DNA of 64,000 nucleotides from Streptomyces sp. ALI-76-A. Lineage in GTDB: Bacteria > Actinomycetota > Actinomycetes > Streptomycetales > Streptomycetaceae. Under the pieces are notes generated by a model, which did no database searches, was not told the origin of the DNA, and saw only the letters and a program-made list of their open reading frames with translations. Below, piece by piece: positions 9,033 through 17,906 of the stretch; the first letter of the stretch is position 1; every line of letters starts with the position of its first letter. A program made the translations under genes and the position numbers. Location: NCBI RefSeq assembly GCF_030287445.1, contig NZ_JASVWB010000002.1, forward strand, positions 3,844,001 to 3,908,000. Reading direction: 5' to 3'.

Positions 9033-9749
9033 TCAGCGGCGTACGCGGGCCGCCTGGTTCCTGCGGGTCAGCCACAGCGCGCCCGCCGCGCCCGCGAGCA
9101 GCACCGTGCCGCCGAGCGTGCCGAGGGCGAGCGCGGAGTCCTCGGGCCCGGTCTGCGGGAGGCCGGCGCCGGAGTCGTCGCCGCCGCCGTCGCCGCTCTG
9201 CGTGCCGCCCGAGGATCCGCCCTCGCCCGACGCCGCCGTCACGTCCAGCGTCAGCGACGGGCCGGGGCTGTTGGTCGGCGTACACGTGGTGGTGGTGCCG
9301 AGCGCCTTGATGGTGAGCACGCCCGCCGTGAAGGTGACCTTGCCGGTCTTCTTCGGCGTGTAGGTGCCCGACAGATCGTTGATCTTGATGGGGGTATTGG
9401 CGGGGAGCGCCTCCTGGTTGGCGGGGCCGGTGACGGTCAGGGTCCCGCCGTCGGCGCCGCCGAGCTTGACGGTGGCACTCGGGTTCATCGCGCCCTTGCC
9501 CAGCTCGACGGGGCTGGAGGAGACGCCCTTCTGCCACGACATGGTGAGCCGGTAGCCGTCGCCGCTCCTGACGCCCTTGATGTCGATGGGCGAGACGGCG
9601 CTCTTGTCGCCGATCGGCGTCTTGCACTGGTAGTGGACGTCGACGACCTCGGCGTGGGCCGCGGGAGCGGCCAGCAGCACCGCCGAGCCGGCCAGGGCCG
9701 CGGCGGACGCGAGTGCGGCGGTTCGTTTCTGGTACGTCCGGTTCGACAC
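9033..9749 (-). CDS. secreted surface protein with LPQTG sorting signal
   Basis: 238 residues: a signal peptide (about 1-34, ending PAAHA), one beta-rich domain (35-175) with two Cys (YQCK and TTCTP), a Gly/Ser-rich linker and a C-terminal sortase signal GLPQTG, a hydrophobic helix and RRNQAARVRR. This predicts covalent attachment to the cell wall or surface. GTG start at 9749 preceded by GAGGGG; an upstream in-frame ATG (9833) would put a repetitive Asn/Ala/Gly segment before the signal peptide and is disfavoured. The function of the domain is not known to me. Confidence 0.78.
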   Translation of the reverse strand: MSNRTYQKRTAALASAAALAGSAVLLAAPAAHAEVVDVHYQCKTPIGDKSAVSPIDIKGVRSGDGYRLTMSWQKGVSSSPVELGKGAMNPSATVKLGGADGGTLTVTGPANQEALPANTPIKINDLSGTYTPKKTGKVTFTAGVLTIKALGTTTTCTPTNSPGPSLTLDVTAASGEGGSSGGTQSGDGGGDDSGAGLPQTGPEDSALALGTLGGTVLLAGAAGALWLTRRNQAARVRR

Positions 9750-9768
9750 GGTCCCCTCATTCCCGAAG

Positions 9769-9826
9769 GCGTTCCCGCACGCGTTCCCCAGCGCGTTGCC
9801 GAGCGCGTTGCGAACGCGTTCCTGAC
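9769..9826. repeat. 11-12-base tandem repeat in 5' leader
   Basis: Five consecutive units beginning GCGTT (12, 12, 12, 11 and 11 bases) directly upstream of the surface-protein start. It could be leader RNA structure or, if an ATG at 9833 is used, encoded repeats. Confidence 0.7.
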
Positions 9827-9970
9827 GGCACATCAGATGGGCCGTCAAGGTACGCCCGGGGTGCGGAGGAAGGAAGACACAGGGAGCGCCGGATCTGGGT
9901 GATCCGGCGCGCGTGACGTGACGTACGGGGGACGTGCGGCGAAGAGTGCGAACCGCGGGTAACCCTCGGG

Positions 9971-10507
9971 CTAGGCCGGTGCTCCCAGTTCGGCCCAGAC
10001 CGTCTTGCCCGCGGCCCCGGGGGTGCGCACGACACCCCAGTCCAGGCACAGCCGCTGCACGATGAACATGCCGTGACCGCCGGGGCGGCCGGCGCGGTGC
10101 GGGGTGCGCGGGGCGGGCTGGCCACCGCCCTTGTCGGAGACCTCGACGCGGATCACCTTGTTGTCGCAGGCGATCCGCAGTTCGTCCGGCCCCTCGGCGT
10201 GCAGGCAGGCGTTGGTGACCAGCTCGGAGACGACGAGCAGCACGTCCTCGGCCGCGGCCCGCTGGTCGGCGGTGGCGGCGGGCAGCCAGTCCCACGCGTA
10301 CAGCGCCTGCCGGGTGAAGTCGCGGGCGAGCGGCACGACACCGCTCTGGCCCTCGAAGCTCAGCCTGCGGACCTGACGTCCCCCCGACGACCCGGTCGCG
10401 CCCCCCTCGGACGCCCCGGTCGCCGGCACGCCCTCCTCGGACACCCCGGAAGCGCCGCTGGGCTCCGGGCCGCGGTCGCCCGGCGGGTAAGGCCGGGTGG
10501 TGCTCAT
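9971..10507 (-). CDS. prsI: anti-sigma factor, HATPase-type serine kinase
   Basis: 178-residue RsbW/SpoIIAB-like protein of the partner-switching kind. A 45-residue Gly/Ser-rich leader precedes a HATPase_c_2 domain with N box ELVTNACLHAEG, G1 box VSDKGGG and G2 box GGHGMFIVQRL. It should bind the sigma factor encoded at 11358-12251 and phosphorylate the STAS protein at 10719-11105. The symbol follows the S. coelicolor sigI locus, from memory. The 211-base gap to the STAS gene contains a hairpin and a 15-bp repeat, so the two may not be tightly coupled. Confidence 0.85.
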   Translation of the reverse strand: MSTTRPYPPGDRGPEPSGASGVSEEGVPATGASEGGATGSSGGRQVRRLSFEGQSGVVPLARDFTRQALYAWDWLPAATADQRAAAEDVLLVVSELVTNACLHAEGPDELRIACDNKVIRVEVSDKGGGQPAPRTPHRAGRPGGHGMFIVQRLCLDWGVVRTPGAAGKTVWAELGAPA

Positions 10508-10524
10508 CAGCGCTTCACCTCACC

Positions 10525-10554
10525 GATTCACCAGTTCACGATTCACAAGTTCAC
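10525..10554. repeat. 15-bp tandem duplication upstream of prsI
   Basis: GATTCACCAGTTCAC followed directly by GATTCACAAGTTCAC, one mismatch, ending close to the prsI start on the minus strand. It is also a run of TTCAC half-sites. Role unknown; possibly a leader or operator. Confidence 0.6.
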
Positions 10555-10681
10555 TACTCAAGTCAGTACGGCCGGTCGGCCCCGCACAGTCGGTACGGGT
10601 GTCTCCTGCCCGACCGGGCCGGGTGAACACCCCTGTATTGGACACGAAAGGCGTGACGCCCGGAAAGCGACGGTTCCAGGG

Positions 10682-10712
10682 GGGCGAGCGGGGCGGCGCC
10701 CCGGCCTCGCCC
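10682..10712 (-). terminator. hairpin downstream of arsI
   Basis: Stem of GGGCGAG/CTCGCCC plus CGGGGC/GCCCCG with a small bulge and a 3-base loop, just after the anti-anti-sigma stop. It could partly terminate the transcript before prsI. Confidence 0.55.
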
Positions 10713-10718
10713 GCGGAC

Positions 10719-11105
10719 TCAGTCGGACTCGCCCGGTTCGCCGGCCAGCGCCGCTTGCAGGGTGTCATGGACAGTGAAGACCGCATCCGCCCCCGTGATC
10801 TCGAAGACACGCGCGACCACGGGCAGCATCCCCGCCAGATGCACCCCACCCCCGGCCGCCTCTGCTTTCAGCCGTGCGCCCAGCAGCACGTTGAGGCCTG
10901 TGGAGTCGCAGAACTCCAGGCGTGAGCAGTCGACCACCAGTCGACTGAATCCTTTGGCGAGGCATTCGTCGAGGGGTTCGCGCAACAGATCGGCGGTGTG
11001 GTGATCCAACTCACCCGCCGGAGTCACGACGGCACTAGAGCCCTCTTCTCGCACCTCCACCAGAAGCCGGCCCGACTGTGCGCTGCCGACTGTCCCGCGG
11101 TCCAT
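10719..11105 (-). CDS. arsI: STAS anti-anti-sigma factor
   Basis: 128-residue STAS-domain protein, antagonist of the adjacent anti-sigma kinase. The phosphorylatable serine sits in the conserved CDSTGLNVLL segment, preceded by RLVVDCSRLEF. ATG at 11105 follows GGGAGA; an upstream in-frame start adds residues of shadow composition and is rejected. It is divergent from the sigma gene. The symbol is taken from the S. coelicolor sigI locus by context and has not been checked by alignment. Confidence 0.85.
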   Translation of the reverse strand: MDRGTVGSAQSGRLLVEVREEGSSAVVTPAGELDHHTADLLREPLDECLAKGFSRLVVDCSRLEFCDSTGLNVLLGARLKAEAAGGGVHLAGMLPVVARVFEITGADAVFTVHDTLQAALAGEPGESD

Positions 11106-11357
11106 GCCGTCTCTCTCTCCCGACGTCGTGGCTGCTGACTGACGCCCTCGAACACTACGCCTTCTCCACAGCTCCCGACACCCGAACAATCACACACAAA
11201 CGGACATACGCGAACAGAACACACTTGCGGTGAGCTCGGGAAAGCGGGTAGGGCTAGTAGGTACACGCACCCGACACGGCCGGCTTTGGAGGCGCCGCAC
11301 ACCGCAGTGCACGGAACTGGCTTCGGCAGCCATATGCCGAGAACGATGGAGGACATC

Positions 11358-12251
11358 ATGTCACCCCGGCTCGACGCATCGCATACCCATCAGGCGACGT
11401 CGGCATCCCCCCCGGAACATCTGGATCCCATCGGGCAGGACGACCCACTCGCCGGACTCCCGGAGATCCCGCCCTTCGACGAGGTCGGGGCGGTGGACGC
11501 GCGGGCGCTGTCCAAGACCCTCTTCGCGCGCCTGGAGTCGCTGGAGGAGGGCACCCACGAGTACTCGTACGTCCGCAACACGCTTGTCGAACTCAACCTC
11601 GCCCTGGTCAAGTTCGCCGCCTCCCGCTTCCGCTCCCGCAGCGAGCCGATGGAGGACATCATCCAGGTCGGCACGATCGGCCTGATCAAGGCGATCGACC
11701 GCTTCGAACTCAGCCGAGGTGTGGAGTTCCCCACCTTCGCGATGCCAACCATCGTCGGTGAGATCAAGCGTTTCTTCCGCGACACCTCGTGGTCCGTCCG
11801 CGTCCCGCGGCGGCTCCAGGAGCTCCGGCTCGACCTGGCCAGGGCCGGCGACGAGCTGGCCCAGAAGCTCGACCGCGCCCCGACGGTGGCGGAGCTCGCC
11901 GAGCGCCTCGGCCTGTCCAACGACGAGGTCGTCGAGGGCATGGCCGCGTCGAACGCGTACACCGCCTCCTCGCTCGACGCCCAGCCGGAGGAGGACGACG
12001 CCGAGGGCGCCCTCGCGGACCGCATCGGCTACGAGGACCACGGGCTCGAGGGCATCGAGTACGTCGAGTCGTTGAAGCCGCTGATCGCCGACCTGCCCTC
12101 CCGGGACCGGAAGATCCTCTCCCTGCGCTTCGTCGCGGGCATGACCCAGTCCGAGATCGGCGAGGAACTCGGTATCTCGCAGATGCACGTGTCCCGACTG
12201 CTGTCGCGGACGCTGGTGAAGCTGCGCAAGGCGCTGACCGTCGAGGAGTGA
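11358..12251 (+). CDS. sigI: SigB/SigF-type RNA polymerase sigma factor
   Basis: 297-residue group 3 sigma factor. Region 2 is EPMEDIIQVGTIGLIKAIDRFE with FPTFAMPTIVGEIKRFFRD, region 3 has the APTVAELAERLGLS helix, and region 4.2 has the helix-turn-helix MTQSEIGEELGISQMHVSRLLSR. In this family the factor serves osmotic/stress or developmental regulons. Start choice: ATG 11358 is preceded by GGAGGA at 11348-11353, spacing 4; upstream in-frame ATGs at 11346 and 11334 cannot be excluded. It is divergent from arsI/prsI, which should control its activity. Confidence 0.88.
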   Translation: MSPRLDASHTHQATSASPPEHLDPIGQDDPLAGLPEIPPFDEVGAVDARALSKTLFARLESLEEGTHEYSYVRNTLVELNLALVKFAASRFRSRSEPMEDIIQVGTIGLIKAIDRFELSRGVEFPTFAMPTIVGEIKRFFRDTSWSVRVPRRLQELRLDLARAGDELAQKLDRAPTVAELAERLGLSNDEVVEGMAASNAYTASSLDAQPEEDDAEGALADRIGYEDHGLEGIEYVESLKPLIADLPSRDRKILSLRFVAGMTQSEIGEELGISQMHVSRLLSRTLVKLRKALTVEE

Positions 12252-12278
12252 CGGCGCCCGCCCCTGCGGTGACCGTGT

Positions 12279-12303
12279 GACCCGGCCCGACGCGGGCCGG
12301 GTC
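12279..12303 (+). terminator. hairpin after sigI
   Basis: Perfect 10-bp stem GACCCGGCCC / GGGCCGGGTC with 5-base loop, 28 bases after the sigma stop. Confidence 0.7.
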
Positions 12304-12449
12304 GCCGCCGTGTGCGCGGCCGCGGCCGAAAGCATGCTGTTACCCGGGGGAACCTCTTTCCTCACCGGGTCGCGTCCACCACTATGGTCACCCTTCCCAG
12401 ACTGGCCGGTACGTCAGGACGGCTCCGTGGGGTGCCAGGAGGCGGGTGG

Positions 12450-14015
12450 ATGGCTCGGGCCGACGGGACGGGCGCGACCGGCAGCGACGACGGCTCGGCG
12501 AGCGGCTCATACACGGGCCTGCACGCCGGTGCCTCCGACGCGCGCCTGACCGAACTCCTGCGCGCCGACACGGCCACCGCGTACCTGGGCCTCCAGGAGC
12601 TCCGCGCCCGCCACCGCCCCTCCGTCCTCGCCTACGCCCGCCTGTGCGCGACCGGCGAGTCGACGGCACGGCAGCTGGCGGCGCAGGCGTTCACGCTCGC
12701 GGCCCGGGAGACGGCCCGCGGCACCGACCCCGGCGTCCCGTGGCGGCACCGGCTCCTGCTGCTGACCGGACGGATCTCCGCGTCCTGGGCGGCGGACGGG
12801 AGATCGGCGGGGCTCGACGCGGGCCTGCTGCTGGTGCTGAACACCGCGGCCCCGGACCATCCGGTGCCGCCGCTGCTCGCGCCGTTCCAGTCCCTGCCCG
12901 CCCGCGCGCAGGGACTCCTCTGGTACGGCGTCGTGGAGCGGGAGGCACCGGACACCACGGCCGGTTACCTCGGCCTGACCCGTGAGGACGTCACGTACGG
13001 CACGGACCGGGCGCTGGAGACCATGGCCCGGGCGTGTCTGCGCTCCCGCCTCGCCGCGTCCGACGATCCGCGCTGCGGCGACTTCCGCCGCCTCATCGAG
13101 GAGTCCGTACGGCCGGACAGCCCCCGGAGCAGTCCCGACCTGCACGCCCACATGGCGCACTGCGCCCACTGCACGACGGCGTACGAGGAACTGACCGCCC
13201 TGCGGGACGCGCCGCACGCGGTGCTGGCGGAAGGGCTGCTGCCCTGGGCGGGGACGGCGTACGGGGCGCGCGGCGCCGACGGACCGGGCGGGCTCCGGGC
13301 CCGCACGCCGTCCGGGAGCCGGCCGCCGTCCCGGCGCCTGGTGCTGACCTCGGCGGCGCTCGGCGTGGCCGTGGCGCCACTGCTGGTGTTCCTGCTGACG
13401 CGGGGCGACACGCCGGCGCGGGAGTCGGCGGGCGCCGCGGTGACCACGCCGTCGAGCCCGCCGCCGGTGACGGTGACGGCGACGGTCTCGCCGTCACTGT
13501 CCCCGTCCCCGTCGGCGACCAGCGCATCGCCGTCGCCGTCCGCGTCGCGGAGCGCCACACCGACCAGGACGGCGAGCGCGACGCCCTCGTCGCCGCCGTT
13601 CCGCCCGCCGGGCGGGACGTACACCCAGGTCGTGAACGTGGCCTCGGGCCGCTGTCTGGACGTGTCCGGCGACTTCGAGAACCGTACCGACGTGGTCACC
13701 GCCCCGTGCGACGCCTCCGCCTCCCAGCGCTGGCGCGTCGACTCCGGCCGCGGGGTCCTCCAGTCGCTCGCCGATCCCGGCTTCTGCCTGGACAGCCGGG
13801 GCGGCGTGGACAAGGGCGTCGGCATCTGGGAGTGCGACTCGCTGTCCGGCCGCAACGGCGACAACCTCAGGTTCACCGTGGACGACGACGGGGTGATCCG
13901 CCCCGCCATCGCCGTCGCGACGGCCCTGACCCCCGACGGCTCCGCAGACGCGGGACTGTCGCTGGAACCGTCCGGCGACGGCACCGGGCAGCGGTGGCGG
14001 GCGGGGACGGGGTGA
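12450..14015 (+). CDS. sigma-like / zinc-finger / membrane / ricin-B lectin fusion protein
   Basis: 521 residues. Residues 31-200 look like a degenerate ECF sigma factor: region-2-like helices around RHRPSVLAYARL (55-65) and region-4-like helices around LPARAQGLLWYGV (149-161) and TRALETMARACL-type sequence to 197. Residues 209-250 hold an H-x3-C-x2-C zinc motif (His234, Cys238, Cys241), as in zinc anti-sigma factors. A membrane helix (about 297-317) leads to a Ser/Pro/Thr spacer (330-385) and a C-terminal ricin-B-type domain (390-521) with Q-x-W repeats (SQRW, GQRW) and paired Cys. ATG at 12450 follows AGGAGG. Topology predicts sigma-like and zinc parts inside and lectin outside. Function is unknown; sugar-sensing regulation is inference. 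Confidence 0.82.
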   Translation: MARADGTGATGSDDGSASGSYTGLHAGASDARLTELLRADTATAYLGLQELRARHRPSVLAYARLCATGESTARQLAAQAFTLAARETARGTDPGVPWRHRLLLLTGRISASWAADGRSAGLDAGLLLVLNTAAPDHPVPPLLAPFQSLPARAQGLLWYGVVEREAPDTTAGYLGLTREDVTYGTDRALETMARACLRSRLAASDDPRCGDFRRLIEESVRPDSPRSSPDLHAHMAHCAHCTTAYEELTALRDAPHAVLAEGLLPWAGTAYGARGADGPGGLRARTPSGSRPPSRRLVLTSAALGVAVAPLLVFLLTRGDTPARESAGAAVTTPSSPPPVTVTATVSPSLSPSPSATSASPSPSASRSATPTRTASATPSSPPFRPPGGTYTQVVNVASGRCLDVSGDFENRTDVVTAPCDASASQRWRVDSGRGVLQSLADPGFCLDSRGGVDKGVGIWECDSLSGRNGDNLRFTVDDDGVIRPAIAVATALTPDGSADAGLSLEPSGDGTGQRWRAGTG

Positions 14016-14119
14016 ATGGCGGTTGCGGCGGGGGCGGGGGTGGGGCGGCCTGACCGCCGACTGCGGCGGGGGCGGCCGGGGCCGCATGGCCCGGGTTGTG
14101 GCGGGCGGTGGGTCCGGGG

Positions 14120-15292
14120 TCAGAGTTCGCGTGCGCCGCGGCGCCATACGCCGGTGACCAGGGGTACGCCCGGGCGGTAGGCGAGGTGGACGTGGCTCGG
14201 GGCGTCGAGGAGGGTCAGGTCGGCGCGGGCGCCCGGGGTGAGGCGGCCGATGTCGGTGCGGCGCAGGGCCGCCGCACCGCCCGCCGTGGCCGACCAGACC
14301 GCCTCGTCCGGGGTCATCCCCATGTCCCGTACGGCGAGCGCGACGCAGAACGGGACGGAGGACGTGAAGGACGAGCCCGGGTTGCAGTCGGTGGACAGGG
14401 CGACGGTGACGCCGGCGTCCAGGAGACGGCGGGCGTCCGGCCACGGAGCGCGGGTGGAGAACTCGGCACCGGGCAGCAGGGTCGCCACCGTGCCGCCGGC
14501 GGCCAGCGCGTCGACGTCCGCGTCGGTCAGGTGCGTGCAGTGGTCGGCGCTGGCCGCGTCCAGTTCGACCGCCAGCTGTACGCCGGGGCCGTAGGAGAGC
14601 TGGTTGGCGTGGATGCGGGGGTGCAGGCCCTTCGCCTTGCCGGCCGTGAGGATCGCGCGGGCCTGGTCGCCGTCGAAGGCGCCCTGCTCGCAGAAGACGT
14701 CGATCCAGCGGGCGTACGGGGCGCAGGCGTCGAGCATCTCGCCGGTGACGAGGGCGACGTAGGCGGCGGGGTCGTCGGCGTGGTCGGGGGAGACGATGTG
14801 GGCGCCGAGGTAGGTGACCTCGTCGGTGTGGCGGGCGGCCAGGCGCAGGGCGCGGGACTCGTCCTCGACGGTCAGGCCGTAGCCGGACTTGGTCTCCAGG
14901 GTGGTGGTGCCCTGGCGGAGGGCCTCGGCGAGGTGGCGGGTGAGGTTGGCCTCCAGCTCGGCGTCGGTCGCGGCGCGGGTGGCGGCGACGGTCGTGCGGA
15001 TGCCGCCCGCGCTGTAGGCCCGGCCGGACATCCGGGCGTTGAACTCCTCGGTGCGGTCGCCCGCGAAGACCAGGTGGGAGTGGGAGTCGACGAAGCCGGG
15101 CAGGACCGCCCGGCCGCCGGCGTCGACCCGGTTGTCAGTGGCGGGTGCTTTGCTTGATTCACCGGTCCACGCGATGCGGTCGCCGTCGATGACGACGGCC
15201 GCGTCCTGGATCAGACCGAGGGGAGAACTGTCACCGAGGGAGGGGTCGTTGGTGACCAGCGTGGCGATGTTGGTGATGACGGTGCTGCTCAT
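14120..15292 (-). CDS. hutI: imidazolonepropionase
   Basis: 390-residue metal-dependent amidohydrolase opening the ring of 4-imidazolone-5-propionate to formiminoglutamate, third step of histidine catabolism. It has the zinc motif [11 protein letters not shown], the ETKSGYGL segment, HANQLS and STDCNPGSS expected for HutI. ATG at 15292 follows GAGGAC. It is the last gene of hutU-M20-hutF-hutI, 53 bases after hutF. The open frame continues far upstream through hutF but without meaning. Confidence 0.95.
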   Translation of the reverse strand: MSSTVITNIATLVTNDPSLGDSSPLGLIQDAAVVIDGDRIAWTGESSKAPATDNRVDAGGRAVLPGFVDSHSHLVFAGDRTEEFNARMSGRAYSAGGIRTTVAATRAATDAELEANLTRHLAEALRQGTTTLETKSGYGLTVEDESRALRLAARHTDEVTYLGAHIVSPDHADDPAAYVALVTGEMLDACAPYARWIDVFCEQGAFDGDQARAILTAGKAKGLHPRIHANQLSYGPGVQLAVELDAASADHCTHLTDADVDALAAGGTVATLLPGAEFSTRAPWPDARRLLDAGVTVALSTDCNPGSSFTSSVPFCVALAVRDMGMTPDEAVWSATAGGAAALRRTDIGRLTPGARADLTLLDAPSHVHLAYRPGVPLVTGVWRRGAREL

Positions 15293-15345
15293 CGTGTCCT
15301 CGTGGGCGTGGGGGGCGTGGGGGGCGTCGCCGGCGTGGGCGGGTG

Positions 15346-16692
15346 TCAGGCGCGCAGGGCTTCGACGGCCCGGACGAGGGCCTGCGGCACGTCGGGGACC
15401 AGCGTGTGCGCCCCGTCGCGTACGACATGCCGTCCGCCCACGACCGTGTGCCGTACGTCCGCTGCCGTCGCCGCGAATACGGCCGTCTCGGCGCCGAGCC
15501 TGGGCAGCGGCCCCGCTGTCCTGACCGAGTCGAGCGCGACCGTGGTGAGGTCGGCGAGCGCGCCGGGCTCGATGGTGCCCGCCGCGTCCCAGCCGAGGGC
15601 CGCGTGACCGTCGGCGGAGGCGGCCCGCAGCAGGGCGGCGGCGGTCCAGTGGCCGCGGGTGCGGCTGCGCAGGCGCTCGTTCAGCTCCATCGCGCGGGCC
15701 TCTTCGAGCAGGTCGATCACGGCGTGGCTGTCCGAGCCGAGGGACAGCGGGGAGCCCGCCTTCCGCAGCGCGACGGCGGGGCCGATGCCGTCGGCGAGGT
15801 CCCGTTCGGTCGTCGGGCACATGCAGGTGCCGGTGCCGCTGCCGCCGATCAGGGCGATGTCCTCGTCGGTGAGATGGGTGTTGTGGACACCGGTGGTGCG
15901 CCGCCCCAGCACGCCGTGCTCGGCGAGCAGCTGGGTCGGCGTGCACCCGTGGGCCTCGCGGCAGGCGTCGTTCTCGGCGGTCTGCTCCGACAGGTGGACG
16001 TGGAGCGGGGCCCGCCGCTCCTCGGCCCACCGCGCCACGGTCGCCAACTGCCCGGCGGGCACGGCCCGTACGGAGTGGATGGCCGCTCCGATCCGCGCGT
16101 GATCCCGTTCCTTGAGAACTGAACAGCGTTCGGCCCACGCCTCCGCGCTTCCGTCGGAGAAGCGGAGCTGGTGGGCGTCGGGGGCCCGGCCGAAGCCGGC
16201 GGAGAGGTAGGCGGTGTCGAGGAGGGTGATGCGGATGCCGGCGTCGGCGGCGGCCTCGACGAGCGCCTCGCCCATCGCGTTGCGATCGGCGTAGGGGGTG
16301 CCGCCCGGGGCGTGGTGCACGTAGTGGAACTCGCCGACGGCGGTGACGCCGGCCAGCGCCATCTCGGCGTAGACCGCGCGGGCCAGCTGGTGGTAGGTCT
16401 CCGGGGTCAGCCGGTCGGCGACGGAGTACATGACCTCGCGCCAGGTCCAGAAGGTGCCGGAGCCGACCTGGACGGTGCCGCGCAGGGCACGGTGGAAGGC
16501 GTGCGAGTGGGCGTTCGCGAGGCCCGGGAGCGTCAGCCCGCGGAGCACCTCGGCACCGGGCGGCGGGGCGGGGGTGCCGGTGCGGACGGCGGTGACGCGG
16601 CCGTCCGCCGTGTCCACGGCCACGCCCGGCTCGACGTGGGTCCCGAGCCAGGCGTGCTCCAGCCAGTACGTCCGTGCGTGGGGGTGGGTCAC
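15346..16692 (-). CDS. hutF: formimidoylglutamate deiminase
   Basis: 448-residue amidohydrolase-superfamily enzyme converting N-formimidoyl-L-glutamate to N-formyl-L-glutamate and ammonia, the two-step (Pseudomonas-type) branch. Metal ligands appear in [31 protein letters not shown] and [10 protein letters not shown]. The GTG start (16692) overlaps the upstream TGA as GTGA, which fixes the start and implies coupling. Presence of HutF implies that a formylglutamate-hydrolysing step must follow. Confidence 0.92.
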   Translation of the reverse strand: MTHPHARTYWLEHAWLGTHVEPGVAVDTADGRVTAVRTGTPAPPPGAEVLRGLTLPGLANAHSHAFHRALRGTVQVGSGTFWTWREVMYSVADRLTPETYHQLARAVYAEMALAGVTAVGEFHYVHHAPGGTPYADRNAMGEALVEAAADAGIRITLLDTAYLSAGFGRAPDAHQLRFSDGSAEAWAERCSVLKERDHARIGAAIHSVRAVPAGQLATVARWAEERRAPLHVHLSEQTAENDACREAHGCTPTQLLAEHGVLGRRTTGVHNTHLTDEDIALIGGSGTGTCMCPTTERDLADGIGPAVALRKAGSPLSLGSDSHAVIDLLEEARAMELNERLRSRTRGHWTAAALLRAASADGHAALGWDAAGTIEPGALADLTTVALDSVRTAGPLPRLGAETAVFAATAADVRHTVVGGRHVVRDGAHTLVPDVPQALVRAVEALRA

Positions 16693-17906
16693 CTGCAGGC
16701 CAGCCCTTCCAGTACGTCGGCGAGTGCGAGCACCCCGGCCACACAGTCGTCCTCGGCGGCGGACTCGGCCGGGGAGTGCGAGACGCCGGTGGGGTTGCGC
16801 ACGAACAGCATGGCGGTCGGGACGCTCGCGGAGAGGATCCCGGCGTCGTGTCCCGCGCCGGTGCCGAGGACGGGGACCGTCAGGTCGGTGCTCCTGCCCA
16901 GGACGCGGGCGAGTTCGTCGCGCAGGGCGTGGTCGAACTCGACGACGGGCGTGAACGACTCGCGGACCACGTCGAGGTCCACGCCGTGCGCGGCGGCGTA
17001 CTCGCGGGCGGCCTTCTCGATCCCGTCGACCACGAGGTCCAGGCTCGCCTGGTCGGCGGCACGGGAGTCGAGCCAGCCGCGCACCAGCGAGGGGACGGCG
17101 TTGACGCCGTTGGGCTCGACGGCGATCTTGCCGAAGGTGGCGACGGCGCCGGCGAGTCGCGCCTCTCTGCGGGCCGCGAGGACCGTCTCGGCGTAGGGCA
17201 GCATCGGGTCCCGCCGGTCCACCAGCCGGGTGGTGCCGGCGTGGTTGGCCTCGCCCCGGAAGTCGAACCGCCACCGTCCGTGCGGCCAGATGGCGCTGGC
17301 GACGCCGACCCGGTCGCCGCTGAGGTCCAGCGCCCGGCCCTGTTCCACGTGCAGCTCGACGAAGGCGCCGATGCGGGAGAGCCGCTCCGGGTCGGGCCCG
17401 ATGGCGTCGGGGTCGTGTCCGGCGGCCTCCATGGCCCGCCGCAGTGTGATCCCGTCACCGTCGGTCAGCCGGTGCGCCTGCTCGACGCCGAGCTGCCCGG
17501 CGGTCAGCCGGGACCCGACACAGGCGAGCCCGAAGCGGGCGCCCTCCTCGTCGCCGAAGTTGACGATCGCGAGCGGCTTGGTGAAGGTGACGTCCCGCGC
17601 GCGCAGTTCGTCGAGCGCGGCGAAGGAGGAGACGACCCCGAGGGGCCCGTCGAAGGCGCCGCCGTCCGGCACCGAGTCGAGATGCGAACCGGTGACGACC
17701 GCGTCCCCTTCGGCGGGGTCGCCGAGCCAGGCCCACTGGTTCCCGTTCCGGTCGAGTTCGTACGTCAGCCCCCGCGCCTCGGCCTGTCCCCTGAACCAGG
17801 CCCGGCACTCGGCGTCGGCACCGGTCCAGGCGAAGCGGCGGTAGCCGCCGGAGGCGGCGCTGCGGCCGATCGGCAGCAGCTCCGCCCACATGCTGTGGAA
17901 GGTCAC
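16689..17906 (-). CDS. M20-family amidohydrolase, allantoate/N-carbamoyl-type
   Basis: 405-residue metallopeptidase-fold hydrolase of the allantoate amidohydrolase / N-carbamoyl-L-amino acid hydrolase group. Visible metal ligands: [33 protein letters not shown] and GTGAGHDAG; the dimerisation-domain arginine/asparagine region [16 protein letters not shown] is present. It is coupled on both sides by GTGA overlaps with hutU and hutF. Because the operon makes N-formylglutamate and has no HutG homologue here, this enzyme may hydrolyse it to glutamate and formate; that assignment is inferred from context. Confidence 0.88.
   Translation of the reverse strand: MTFHSMWAELLPIGRSAASGGYRRFAWTGADAECRAWFRGQAEARGLTYELDRNGNQWAWLGDPAEGDAVVTGSHLDSVPDGGAFDGPLGVVSSFAALDELRARDVTFTKPLAIVNFGDEEGARFGLACVGSRLTAGQLGVEQAHRLTDGDGITLRRAMEAAGHDPDAIGPDPERLSRIGAFVELHVEQGRALDLSGDRVGVASAIWPHGRWRFDFRGEANHAGTTRLVDRRDPMLPYAETVLAARREARLAGAVATFGKIAVEPNGVNAVPSLVRGWLDSRAADQASLDLVVDGIEKAAREYAAAHGVDLDVVRESFTPVVEFDHALRDELARVLGRSTDLTVPVLGTGAGHDAGILSASVPTAMLFVRNPTGVSHSPAESAAEDDCVAGVLALADVLEGLACR

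Noticed and set aside
9033..9833. Upstream ATG (9833) for the LPQTG protein
   Set aside because: Would place a repetitive Asn/Ala/Gly stretch before the signal peptide; the GTG at 9749 has a good ribosome site.
11227..11251. SigB-type promoter (GGGTAG at 11246) before sigI
   Set aside because: No acceptable GnnT -35 element at the right distance; too weak to list.
12349..12371. ECF-type promoter GGAAC-N15-GTC before the fusion gene
   Set aside because: Spacer is one or two bases short of the usual 16-17, and such matches are common by chance.
14120..16744. 874-residue fusion of hutF DNA with HutI
   Set aside because: Only the part from ATG 15292 has a HutI sequence; the upstream portion is hutF read in the wrong frame.
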